Assembly: GCF_003815655.1 (NCBI RefSeq)
Contig: NZ_CP033917.1
Coordinates: forward strand, 4,402,001 to 4,466,000
Origin: Chryseobacterium sp. G0201
Lineage (GTDB): Bacteria; Bacteroidota; Bacteroidia; Flavobacteriales; Weeksellaceae
DNA: 64,000 bases
Reading direction: 5' to 3'
Position numbers and translations under genes: made by a program
The notes under the pieces: model-generated
What the model was told of the DNA's origin: nothing
What the model saw: the letters and a program-made list of their open reading frames with translations, nothing else
The model's database searches: none
In this document: positions 16,486 through 25,662 of the stretch, piece after piece
Layout: each line of letters opens with the position of its first letter
How positions within the stretch are numbered: position 1 is the stretch's first letter

Positions 16486-18801
16486 ATGCAAACACACATC
16501 CTTGGCTATCCGCGTATTGGTAGCAACAGAGAACTAAAAAAAGCTTGTGAAAACTATTGGTCCGGAAAAATAGTTTTAGACGAACTATTGGAAGTTGGCA
16601 AAACCATTTCCCAAAGCAACTGGAAACTGCAACAGGAAGCAGGAATCGATCTTATTCCTTGCAACGATTTTTCGTATTACGATCAGGTTTTAGATATGAC
16701 GTTGACAGTTGGAGCAATTCCCGAACGTTATCAGGAAATTGCTTTCAAAAAGTCTGAACTTGACCTTTATTTTGCGATGGCAAGAGGTTTCCAGAAAGAC
16801 GGTTTGGACATCACCGCGATGGAAATGACGAAATGGTTTGATACCAATTATCACTACATCGTCCCAGAATTTAATAAAAATCAGGAGTTTACATTATTCT
16901 CCAATAAAATCATCCAGGAATTCATCAGCGCAAAGCAGGCAGGAATCAACGCCAAGCCTGTCATCATCGGTTTGTTGACGTATTTGTTGTTGGGAAAGGA
17001 AAAAGAAGAAGGTTTTGACAAGTTAGATTTAGCCCAAAACCTAGTTCAAGTTTATATTCAAATCTTAAAAGAATTAGAAAATCATGGTGCAGAATATATT
17101 CAGTTTGATGAGCCGTTTTTAGCATTAGATTTAAATGAAAAAGCAAAAGAAACGTATCAATTGATCTACGCTGAAATCAGAAAACAGTTTCCAAATCTAA
17201 AATTCATTGTTGCCACCTATTTTGATGGATTAAAAGACAATCTCTCATTGGTGACTTCCCTTCCAATCGATGTTTTACATATTGATCTTATTCGTTCACC
17301 TGAACAATTGGATGAAGTTTTACAAACCATTCCAAACACTTTAAGTCTTTCTTTGGGAATCGTAGACGGAAGAAATATCTGGAAAAATGATTTCAGCCAA
17401 TCACTACATTTCATTAAAAAAGCTGTTGAGAAAATTGGTTCTGAAAGAGTTTTTATTGCTCCTTCTTGTTCATTGCTCCACTCTCCTTTCGATCTTGATT
17501 CAGAGAAAAATGAAGATATTTTATCTCCCGAAATCAAACAATGGATGGCTTTCGCAAAACAAAAAGTACATGAAATTGTTACGTTAAAAAAACTGGCTTC
17601 AGAAAATCCGGTTTACAATACTTTACAGGAATTAGCTGAAAATAAAAAGGCAATTGAAAACCGTAAAATATCAACCTTAATTCACAATCAGGACGTGAAA
17701 AACCGTGTTGATGTGACGACTGAAGAAGATGCGCAGAGAAATTCTCCGTTCAATGTAAGAAAAGAAACACAGCAAAATGTGTTGCAACTTCCTTTATTTC
17801 CTACAACAACGATCGGTTCGTTTCCGCAGACAAAAGACGTGAGAACCTGGCGTGCAAAATTCAAAAAAGGAGAATTAAATGCCGAACAATACGACAATTT
17901 ACTGAAACAGGAAACCGAAAGAACCATCCGTTGGCAGGAAGAAATCGGGATCGATGTATTGGTTCACGGAGAATTTGAGCGAAACGATATGGTGGAATAT
18001 TTCGGGGAACAATTGGCAGGATTTGCGTTTACTCAAAACGGTTGGGTTCAAAGTTACGGAAGCCGTTGCGTGAAACCACCTGTGATTTTTGGAGATGTTC
18101 ACAGACCGAATCCAATGACGGTTTATTGGTCGGAATATGCGCAATCTTTAACAAAAAAATGGGTAAAAGGAATGTTGACGGGACCTGTAACGATTCTTCA
18201 ATGGTCTTTTGTGCGTGACGACCAGCCTCGTTCGTTGACTTGCAAACAGATTGCATTAGCGATTCGTGATGAGGTGAATGATTTGGAAAAAGCGGGAATC
18301 AGAATCATCCAAATTGATGAACCGGCGATTCGTGAAGGTCTTCCGTTGAGAAAATCTGACTGGCAGAATTATCTGAAATGGGCGGTTGAAGCCTTTAGAA
18401 TCTCGGCAAGCGGTGTGGAAGATGCGACACAGATTCATACGCATATGTGTTATTCTGAATTTAATGACATCATCCAAAATATAGCCGATATGGACGCCGA
18501 TGTGATTACGATTGAGTGCTCCAGAAGTCAGATGGAACTGTTGAATGCTTTTGCAGATTTCAAATATCCGAATGAGATTGGTCCAGGAGTTTATGATATT
18601 CACTCACCGAGAGTTCCGTCAAAAGAGGAAATGGTAAAACTGCTGAAAAAAGCACAAGCCGTAATTCCTGCACAGCAACTTTGGGTAAATCCTGACTGTG
18701 GTTTGAAAACCCGTCATTGGGATGAAACGGAGAAAGCGCTGATTGCAATGGTGGAAGCTTCGAGGGAGATGAGTAAGGAATTTGCTTTGCATATGCTTTA
18801 A
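16486..18801 (+). CDS. metE: Cobalamin-independent methionine synthase
   Basis: Transfers the methyl group of 5-methyltetrahydropteroyl-triglutamate to homocysteine; last step of methionine synthesis without B12. It is a full-length 771-aa double-barrel enzyme. The N-terminal barrel starts QTHILGYPRIGSNRELKKA; the catalytic C-terminal barrel contains TTTIGSFPQTKDVR, IQIDEPAIREG, the zinc-ligand segment IHTHMCYSEF and VNPDCGLKTRHW with the second Cys ligand. Preceded by a cobalamin riboswitch and followed by a terminator, it is a one-gene regulon. Confidence 0.98.
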   Translation: MQTHILGYPRIGSNRELKKACENYWSGKIVLDELLEVGKTISQSNWKLQQEAGIDLIPCNDFSYYDQVLDMTLTVGAIPERYQEIAFKKSELDLYFAMARGFQKDGLDITAMEMTKWFDTNYHYIVPEFNKNQEFTLFSNKIIQEFISAKQAGINAKPVIIGLLTYLLLGKEKEEGFDKLDLAQNLVQVYIQILKELENHGAEYIQFDEPFLALDLNEKAKETYQLIYAEIRKQFPNLKFIVATYFDGLKDNLSLVTSLPIDVLHIDLIRSPEQLDEVLQTIPNTLSLSLGIVDGRNIWKNDFSQSLHFIKKAVEKIGSERVFIAPSCSLLHSPFDLDSEKNEDILSPEIKQWMAFAKQKVHEIVTLKKLASENPVYNTLQELAENKKAIENRKISTLIHNQDVKNRVDVTTEEDAQRNSPFNVRKETQQNVLQLPLFPTTTIGSFPQTKDVRTWRAKFKKGELNAEQYDNLLKQETERTIRWQEEIGIDVLVHGEFERNDMVEYFGEQLAGFAFTQNGWVQSYGSRCVKPPVIFGDVHRPNPMTVYWSEYAQSLTKKWVKGMLTGPVTILQWSFVRDDQPRSLTCKQIALAIRDEVNDLEKAGIRIIQIDEPAIREGLPLRKSDWQNYLKWAVEAFRISASGVEDATQIHTHMCYSEFNDIIQNIADMDADVITIECSRSQMELLNAFADFKYPNEIGPGVYDIHSPRVPSKEEMVKLLKKAQAVIPAQQLWVNPDCGLKTRHWDETEKALIAMVEASREMSKEFALHML

Positions 18802-18824
18802 AAATTTAATGATATTTGTTTTTT

Positions 18825-18848
18825 CGGGAGCCTGAGGGCTCCTGTTTT
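18825..18848 (+). terminator. metE terminator
   Basis: GGAGCC (18827-18832) pairs with GGCTCC (18837-18842) over a TGAG loop and is followed by TGTTTT, 23 bp after the metE stop. Confidence 0.85.
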
Positions 18849-18889
18849 CATATAAAATATTGTTTAATTTATAGTATCATTTTCAGAGC

Positions 18890-18897
18890 TAAATTTG
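18890..18897 (+). promoter_or_regulatory. -7 box for the methyltransferase gene
   Basis: TAAATTTG fits TAnnTTTG and ends 26 bp before ATG 18924. It supports that start, because a longer open frame from 18816 would run through both the metE terminator and this promoter. Confidence 0.6.
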
Positions 18898-18923
18898 AAA
18901 AAAAATTCCGAAATTGCACACAT

Positions 18924-20117
18924 ATGAGCATGAAGTATTCAGACATAAAAGAGAGATTAAAATTTGAAGTTGTTAAAGAGACTGAAAACAATTTAGCTTA
19001 CCTTACACATTATTTTCAAAACCCTAAAAATGGTATTTCACAATATTACAAGCCTAATGCTGAGAAACATCTATACAAAATATACGACAAACTTGATATT
19101 GTAGAAGAACCAAATTTTCAAACTTATTTACCAATTAAATGGGATGTCCCATTTCCTCCACCTAAAAATTCTAAGTTTAATTTTATTGATTTATTTGCAG
19201 GAATCGGAGGTATCAGATTAGCATTTCAAAATTTAGGTGGCAAATGTGTTTTCACAAGTGAATGGGATAAATTTTCTAAGCAGACTTATGATACTAATTT
19301 TGGAGAAGTACCTTTTGGAGATGTAACAAAGATTAATGAAGAAAACATTCCAGATCATGATATTCTATTAGCAGGATTTCCTTGTCAGCCTTTTTCAATT
19401 GCTGGGGTATCTAAAAAAAATTCACTTGGAAGAGCACACGGGTTTTTAGATGCAACTCAAGGAACATTATTTTTTGATGTAGCTAGAATTATAGATTATA
19501 AAAGACCTAAAGTATTTCTTTTAGAAAATGTAAAAAATCTCGTTTCACATGATAAGGGAAATACATTCAGAGTCATAAGAGAAACATTAGAAGGTCTAGG
19601 TTATAACATTCACTGTAAAGTCCTTGATGGAAAACATTTTGTTCCGCAACACAGAGAACGTATTATTATTGTTGGATTTGACACCAAAGTCTTTAACCGA
19701 GAAGAAAATTTTCAATTCCCTAAAATGCCAGAAAAAAAATTTGCAATTAAAGATATTTTAGAAAATAATGTAGATCCCAAATATACATTATCTGATAAAC
19801 TTTGGAATTACTTACAAGAGTATGCAAAAAAACATAAAGCTAAGGGAAATGGTTTTGGATTTGGTTTGACGGATTTAAACGGAATTTCAAGAACATTGAG
19901 TGCTAGATATTATAAAGATGGAGCTGAAATTCTTATACCTCAAGAGGGAAAAAACCCAAGAAGGCTTACTCCTAGAGAATGCGCCAGATTACAGGGTTTT
20001 CCTGATAATTTTATTATTCCTGTTTCAGATAATCAAGCATATAAGCAATTTGGAAATTCTGTCACAGTTCCACTTATGGATTCTATCGCTAAACAAATAA
20101 TTAAATCTTTTCTATAA
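18924..20117 (+). CDS. DNA (cytosine-5) methyltransferase of a type II R-M system
   Basis: A 397-aa C5 methyltransferase. Motif I FIDLFAGIGGIRLAF (residues 87-101), motif IV GFPCQPFS with nucleophile Cys154, motif VI LENVKN, motif VIII QHRERIIIVGF and motif X GNSVTVPLM are all intact. The target-recognition region between VIII and X is short. ATG 18924 is preferred; the frame is open upstream to 18816 but crosses the metE terminator. The nuclease gene follows after 3 bp. Base composition is more AT-rich than the flanking genes, as expected for a transferred cassette. Confidence 0.93.
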   Translation: MSMKYSDIKERLKFEVVKETENNLAYLTHYFQNPKNGISQYYKPNAEKHLYKIYDKLDIVEEPNFQTYLPIKWDVPFPPPKNSKFNFIDLFAGIGGIRLAFQNLGGKCVFTSEWDKFSKQTYDTNFGEVPFGDVTKINEENIPDHDILLAGFPCQPFSIAGVSKKNSLGRAHGFLDATQGTLFFDVARIIDYKRPKVFLLENVKNLVSHDKGNTFRVIRETLEGLGYNIHCKVLDGKHFVPQHRERIIIVGFDTKVFNREENFQFPKMPEKKFAIKDILENNVDPKYTLSDKLWNYLQEYAKKHKAKGNGFGFGLTDLNGISRTLSARYYKDGAEILIPQEGKNPRRLTPRECARLQGFPDNFIIPVSDNQAYKQFGNSVTVPLMDSIAKQIIKSFL

Positions 20118-20120
20118 ATA

Positions 20121-21434
20121 ATGAATTTAGAAAGTTTAAAACAAGTATTTCTTGACAACGGCTGTAAAAAAGTTTATGTAAAAAAATTAGCACCAAATGA
20201 CAACTCAAAGAATCAAGTTTACTTAGCTGGAAATTTTGAGATTTTAAACATTTTTCCAATTTCAGAAATAGAAGCAGAAGAATCAGGAGAATGGGAAAAC
20301 GAATGATTTAAAGCTAAAGTTAAATTTTCTTGGATATCAGAAGATGGAAACATTTATCCAGCTCCTAAATCTCAATTTATTTTATACCCTAAATATCCTG
20401 AAGTAAGATTTTCCGGCTTTCTTTCAAGATGTGAAAAGCCACCATCTAACTTAATGGCAAATCGTTCAGCTGATAGATTATTGTTCTTAAGTGTATCTTC
20501 AAATGGTATAATTCTTGGCTATGTTGTATCTCCAGATGATAAAATTTCAGAAGAATTTAGTAAACATGAAATTGACGATATTTTTGGAGTATTTAATATT
20601 ATAGAATTAACTAAAACGGCAAATAATAAGAAAAAATTATTAAACGAATTATACAGAATTCATGAATTAGATTGGATTAAATCTAAACGATTAGATTCAT
20701 ATGGAAATATTCTTGACTGTCTATCTTCAAACTGTGGAGGATATACACTTGAGGCGGAACTTGGTATAACTCCAAATGGATATTCTGAACCAGATTACTT
20801 GGGATGGGAAATCAAACAGTTTGGTGTTAAAAATTTCAATAAAATTGATTCTTCAATAATAACTCTAATGACACCAGAACCTACAGATGGTTTATATAAA
20901 GTTGAAGGGGCTAGAGAATTTTTAATACAACACGGCTATAAAGACAAAACAGGAAGAGAGGATAGGATAAATTTTGGGGGAATTCACAAAGCTGGCATAT
21001 GTCATAGCTCCACAAATTTAGAATTGCAACTCATTGGTTTTGATAAAGAAAGTGGAAAAATTAGAAACTCTAATGGGAAAATTGCTTTAATAGATAAGTT
21101 AGGAAATGATGTAGCATCTTGGAGCTTTTCTTCTATGCTACTACATTGGAATAGAAAACATAATCAAGCATGTTATATCCCTTCAATGTTAGATAAAGCT
21201 GTAGAACAAAAATATAAGTATGGAAATGAAATATTATTAGGAACTGGAACAGATTTTCAACTATTCTTACAACAAATGGACTTAGGAAATATTTACTATG
21301 ATCCTGGAATTAAAATGGAGAATGCCTCAACTAAACCTAAAATAAAAAAAAGAAGTCAATTCAGAATTAAATCTAAATTTCTGAAAGAATTATATAAAAA
21401 AAATGAAATAGTGAAATTACCATTTATCGAATAG
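20121..21434 (+). pseudogene. MvaI/BcnI-like restriction endonuclease gene with one in-frame TGA
   Basis: One frame runs 20121-21434 (437 sense codons) and is broken only by TGA at 20304-20306 (codon 62). The 50 codons after the stop, including KSQFILYPKYPEVRFSGFL, resemble the N-terminal part of this family. The downstream ORF from ATG 20454 (326 aa) keeps the catalytic core: E100 and PD(113-114)-x4-E119-I-K121 in SEPDYLGWEIKQF. The enzyme would cut the site protected by the adjacent C5 methyltransferase. The stop probably inactivates it; re-initiation at 20454 could still make a truncated protein. The family cuts CCNGG-type sites; the site here is unknown. Confidence 0.8.
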
Positions 21435-21603
21435 ATGTATCAAAAAACGGTACTATTTTTAGTCTAAAAGTTAATATAAATTAAATTATTTAGCAATTAT
21501 TTATCTTACATAAAGAATAAAAAAAACATTGTTAAATAATTTATCACTTACTTATCAAATAAATTAATACTGAATAACTTACGGTTTTTAAAATAAAAAA
21601 GCT

Positions 21604-21611
21604 TAATTTTG
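21604..21611 (+). promoter_or_regulatory. -7 box for the J-domain gene
   Basis: TAATTTTG fits TAnnTTTG. Its last three bases are the TTG that would be an upstream in-frame start, so that TTG is not the true start. Confidence 0.6.
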
Positions 21612-21635
21612 CACCCCGAAATAAGGATCATACAT

Positions 21636-22082
21636 ATGAAAAGAGTTGGTGAGCACAGAAAGCTTCTTGGGGTTGATAAAACCGTTACGTTGAAAGAATT
21701 AAAAACAATTTACAGGAATACGATGAAAGATACGCATCCTGATAAATTTGTGAATGATGAAGCTGGCAAACTGGAAGCTGAAGAAAAAAGCAAATCTATT
21801 ATTGAAGCGTACCACTTTTTGGTGAGCATCAACGAAGAAACGCAGGAAAAATATAAAGAAGAATATACTGAGACGATCACAAAATCTAATATTCAGGATT
21901 TTTATTTGGAGAAATCTATTTTGAAAGTTCAGCATTTGAACGGGAAAATGTTTGAATATATTGGAGTTCCAAGAAATACCTATATCAAAATGGTGAATGC
22001 AGATTCTCCAAGCCGCTTCGCAAGAAGACACATCTATGGAAATTTTATCTTTAGAAAGTCTGGTGAGGTGATGGCTGATTAA
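21636..22082 (+). CDS. J-domain / KTSC domain protein
   Basis: A 148-aa protein joining an N-terminal J domain (KLLGVDKTVTLKELKTIYRN; invariant HPD in KDTHPDKF) to a C-terminal KTSC domain (FEYIGVPRNTYIKMVNADSP through RHIYGNFIFRKS). J domains stimulate Hsp70 (DnaK) ATPase; KTSC is a small module of unclear role. There is no Gly/Phe region or zinc domain, so it is a specialised cochaperone. Start ATG 21636, with AAGGATC upstream; the earlier TTG at 21609 belongs to the promoter. Confidence 0.82.
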   Translation: MKRVGEHRKLLGVDKTVTLKELKTIYRNTMKDTHPDKFVNDEAGKLEAEEKSKSIIEAYHFLVSINEETQEKYKEEYTETITKSNIQDFYLEKSILKVQHLNGKMFEYIGVPRNTYIKMVNADSPSRFARRHIYGNFIFRKSGEVMAD

Positions 22083-22105
22083 TTTTCCATATATTAAGAT
22101 AAATT

Positions 22106-22138
22106 AAGGCTTTCAGTTCATTCTGGAGGCCTTTTTTA
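22106..22138 (+). terminator. Terminator of the J-domain gene
   Basis: AAGGCTTTCAG pairs with CTGGAGGCCTT over a TTCATT loop and is followed by T6. Confidence 0.88.
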
Positions 22139-22250
22139 GGGGCTTTAAAATATTATTTTTTTGTTAATAGCAAAGGCGCAAAGATTTTTTTAAATTCATT
22201 GAGTATATTTTCGTTCGCAAAGGCGTTTTACTTAGCAAAATCACATTCAC

Positions 22251-22333
22251 TTTGTCATCCCGGAGGGATCTAAACAATGTTTTTAGAGAATAGTGTGGAA
22301 AGATTCGTGTCTAGATCCCTCCGGGATGACAAA
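22251..22333. repeat. GTCAT-type palindromic element, perfect 22-bp arms
   Basis: The 22 bp at 22251-22272 (centre CCCGGAGGGATC) are perfectly complementary to 22312-22333, with a 39-nt loop. A half-copy of a related type (GCTTCTTCGCTTTGCTCATC) follows at 22357-22376. The segment before it (22160-22240) holds repeated GCAAAGGCG words. The whole 355-bp gap 22083-22437 contains only two terminators and these repeats. Confidence 0.85.
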
Positions 22334-22386
22334 GATCCTGCTTATCTATTGAGACTGCTTCTTCGCTTTGCTCATCGCAATGACAA

Positions 22387-22416
22387 AAAAAGCGTACCAT
22401 TTCTGATACGCTTTTT
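22387..22416 (-). terminator. Terminator of the RND efflux operon
   Basis: AAAAAGCGTA (22387-22396) pairs with TACGCTTTTT (22407-22416) over a 10-nt loop, just after the pump gene's stop on the minus strand. Confidence 0.88.
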
Positions 22417-22437
22417 AGGTTAATTAAGGTTGTTATA

Positions 22438-25400
22438 TTAATCTATGTGTTTCGGTGTGTAACCGTCTTCACTTAGTTCTTTATGTTCATATTCAGCCTT
22501 CATTTCAGCATCGTAGTCTACTTTTTCACCCATGTTGGTTCCAAACCATTTATTAAATAATCTTGTAAAGAAATTAATTGTTGATTCCATTAGAGAATAC
22601 ACTACCGGTACAATGATCAACGTCAGGAATAATGATGATGTTAAACCACCGATAATTACCCAAGCCAATCCGTTGTTCATCTCCGCTCCTGCTCCTTTCG
22701 CAATCGCAATCGGGATCATACCGAAGATCATCGCAATCGTTGTCATCAAGATCGGACGAAGACGGGCGTGGTTAGCCTGAATCAAAGCGTCATGCGTATT
22801 GGCACCGGCTTCTTTTCTCATATTCGCAAAGTCGACAATCATAATCGCGTTCTTCGCAACCAAACCAATCAGCATGATCATCCCCAACATCGTAAAGATA
22901 TTTAAGGAGTTTCCGGTGATGGCCAAAATTACCATTACCCCGATCAATGCCAAAGGAATTGAGAATAATACCACGAACGGATATACAAATGAGTCATACA
23001 ATGAAACCATTACCAGATAAACTAATACGATAGCCGCTAATAAAGCGATTCCTAAAGTACCGAAACCTTCAGTCTGGTTTTCCATATCACCACTCCAGAT
23101 GTAGCTTACCCCTGCAGGTTTGGTCTTTTCATTGTCCATAAACTGAGCTGCCCATTCGTTGGCAACATCTCCTACAGGACGACCTACTACTTTAGATTTT
23201 ACCTTTACAGAAGGTGCTTTATCTCTACGTTCCAATAAACTTGGTCCAGAACCCATTTTTACATCAGCAAACTGACTTAATCTGATCTGCTCTCCCTTAG
23301 GGTTCGTAAACATTAAGTTTCTTACATCATCAATCGACTGTCTGTTGGCATCCCCAAAACGGATGTTGATATCATATTCATATTCTCCGGCTCTGAATTT
23401 TCCGTCTGTATTTCCACTGAATGCAGTCTGCATCGTTTGTCCTACACTTGAAAGATTTAAACCTAAAGAAGCCATTTTATCTCTATCGATATTCACCTGA
23501 ACTTCCGGGCTTCCAGAGTCAGTTGATAATTCAGCATCTACAGAACCGGGAACTTTTTTAAGCAATTCAAGAATTCTGTTGGCTTCTTTATTTGCCGTTT
23601 CGTTATCCTGAGCTGTTACCACCATTTCAATTGGTGCATTATCTGCTCCCATTAATCCGATTGGTGCTGTTTTAAATTCAACTCCTGTGAATTTTTCTTC
23701 CAACGCTCTCTTGATTTTTGCAGATTTGATATCTGTACTTTCATTACGCTCAGATTTATCAACCAAAATAACCTGGATTTCAGATTGATACAACGTAGCC
23801 TGTGCCCCACCAAAACCTGATGACTGCTGACCAACTGTTGTGATCATATCCACTACATCTTTATCATTTCTAAGGTATTTTTCAACCGCTAAAGTAACCT
23901 GATTGGTTTTTTCTACAGAAGCATCTTTTGGTAACTCCATCTGAACAAGGAACTGTCCTCTATCCATTTTAGGGAAGAATTCACCTCCAATAAATCCAAA
24001 TACTACCAACATGAATGAAGAAATCAGGATAATGAACGTTACGATCACGGTCATCACTCTTCTTAATGTAGATTTCAGCACCCACTCCAAAATTCCTGTA
24101 ATCCAGTGTGTGAATTTTTCCAATTGCTTTTCAAACCAAAGGATAAATTTCTCAAAAGGATTTTTACCTGTTAAATGCACCAATTTACCATATCTTGAAG
24201 ATAACCAAGGAATGATGGTAAATGAAGCTAATAATGAGAATAATGTCGCAATAACTACGGTTACACAGAACTGCGCCAGGATATCAGATACCAACCCCGA
24301 ACTCATCGCGATCGGTAAGAATACAACCACAATTACCAAGGTAATCGCCGTTACGGTAAATCCAATTTCTGAAGCACCATCATACGCTGCACGGATTCTG
24401 CTTTTCCCCATCTCCATGTGACGGTAAACGTTCTCCAAAACCACAATCGCGTCATCCACAAGGATACCCACTACCAATGATAGTCCTAATAAACTCATTA
24501 AGTTTAAGGTATACCCCATCAGATACATTCCGATTACCGTTGCAATCAATGACATCGGAATCGAAACCATTACGATAAATGCGTTTCTGATGTTGTGAAG
24601 GAACAATAACATTACTACTGCTACCAAGATAATCGCCAAGAATAAATCGAAGATTACGTGGTCTGCAGCTTCAAGCGTAAAGTCTGTTGTATCATCTACA
24701 ATATTGATTTTAACTCCTTGAGTTTTATAATTGTTCTGAACATCAGCAATTGTTTTCTGAATAGCTTCTGAAACTGAAACCGCGTTGGCATCAGACTGTT
24801 TTTTAACCTGAAGCAAAATCGTTGAATTCTGGTTGTATCTTGCTACTTTTTCAACATCCTTTTGGGTATCGAAAACGGTTGCAATATCAGACAAACGAAC
24901 CTGAGCTCCATTTTTATTAGAAACTACAAGATTATTCATCTCCTGAACGTTTCTATACTTTCCTGAAAGTCTGATCGTAGATCTTGAAGTTCTCGTTTTC
25001 AAAGCTCCCGTCGGGAAATCTAAGTTTGAAGAAAGAATTGCCTGCTGTACATCTGCGATAGCAAGACCGTACCCCTGCATTTTCTTTTCATCTAAACTTA
25101 CCTGAATTTCTCTCTCCTGTCCACCTACAAGATCAACCTGAGCCACACCGTTTACACGGGAAAAAATAGGCTCTATTTTTTTATCTAAAAGGTCATAAAG
25201 ATCTTTATTATTCAATTTATCACTGGAAATACTCAACGTCATGATCGGTAAATCATCCAATGAGAATTTTTGCAGTGATGGCGGATCTGCATCGTCCGGA
25301 AGGTCTGCTAAAATTGCATTTACCTTTCTCTGAGCATCATTCAACGCATAGTTTACGTCGGCACCTGTATTCAGCTGAACCATGATTACCGATAAACTTT

Positions 25401-25656
25401 CGTAAGATGAAGATTCTACTTTTTTTACGTTTTCCAAGGAACCAACGGCATCTTCAATCTTTCGGGTTACCGAAGTTTCCACCTCAGCAGGTGAAGCTCC
25501 CGGATATACCGTAGAAATGGTTACCATATTGGTTTCAAACTTCGGAATCAACTCGTACCCCATCATAGAGTAACTTAATAAACCACCCAGCGTAAGTATC
25601 GTAAACAATACGATAACCAGGGACGGTCTTTTAATGGATATTTCTGCTAACTTCAT
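22438..25656 (-). CDS. RND efflux pump permease (HAE1 family)
   Basis: Inner-membrane proton-driven exporter of 1072 aa with the AcrB/MexB layout: one N-terminal helix (RPSLVIVLFTILTLGGLLSY), two large periplasmic loops and eleven further helices. Family landmarks include the first-loop VYPGASPAEVE and GLSLVVGILVDDAIVVLENV in TM4, whose Asp pair forms the proton relay. It is the last gene of the tetR-tolC-adaptor-permease operon, 6 bp after the adaptor. Substrates cannot be read from sequence. Confidence 0.95.
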   Translation of the reverse strand: MKLAEISIKRPSLVIVLFTILTLGGLLSYSMMGYELIPKFETNMVTISTVYPGASPAEVETSVTRKIEDAVGSLENVKKVESSSYESLSVIMVQLNTGADVNYALNDAQRKVNAILADLPDDADPPSLQKFSLDDLPIMTLSISSDKLNNKDLYDLLDKKIEPIFSRVNGVAQVDLVGGQEREIQVSLDEKKMQGYGLAIADVQQAILSSNLDFPTGALKTRTSRSTIRLSGKYRNVQEMNNLVVSNKNGAQVRLSDIATVFDTQKDVEKVARYNQNSTILLQVKKQSDANAVSVSEAIQKTIADVQNNYKTQGVKINIVDDTTDFTLEAADHVIFDLFLAIILVAVVMLLFLHNIRNAFIVMVSIPMSLIATVIGMYLMGYTLNLMSLLGLSLVVGILVDDAIVVLENVYRHMEMGKSRIRAAYDGASEIGFTVTAITLVIVVVFLPIAMSSGLVSDILAQFCVTVVIATLFSLLASFTIIPWLSSRYGKLVHLTGKNPFEKFILWFEKQLEKFTHWITGILEWVLKSTLRRVMTVIVTFIILISSFMLVVFGFIGGEFFPKMDRGQFLVQMELPKDASVEKTNQVTLAVEKYLRNDKDVVDMITTVGQQSSGFGGAQATLYQSEIQVILVDKSERNESTDIKSAKIKRALEEKFTGVEFKTAPIGLMGADNAPIEMVVTAQDNETANKEANRILELLKKVPGSVDAELSTDSGSPEVQVNIDRDKMASLGLNLSSVGQTMQTAFSGNTDGKFRAGEYEYDINIRFGDANRQSIDDVRNLMFTNPKGEQIRLSQFADVKMGSGPSLLERRDKAPSVKVKSKVVGRPVGDVANEWAAQFMDNEKTKPAGVSYIWSGDMENQTEGFGTLGIALLAAIVLVYLVMVSLYDSFVYPFVVLFSIPLALIGVMVILAITGNSLNIFTMLGMIMLIGLVAKNAIMIVDFANMRKEAGANTHDALIQANHARLRPILMTTIAMIFGMIPIAIAKGAGAEMNNGLAWVIIGGLTSSLFLTLIIVPVVYSLMESTINFFTRLFNKWFGTNMGEKVDYDAEMKAEYEHKELSEDGYTPKHID

Positions 25657-25662
25657 CTTCTG

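Noticed and set aside
16964..18748. Several minus-strand frames inside metE
   Set aside because: Shadows of a highly conserved gene; none has a family signature.
18816..18923. N-terminal extension of the cytosine methyltransferase
   Set aside because: It would be translated through the metE terminator and the -7 box at 18890; conserved-looking sequence starts at ATG 18924.
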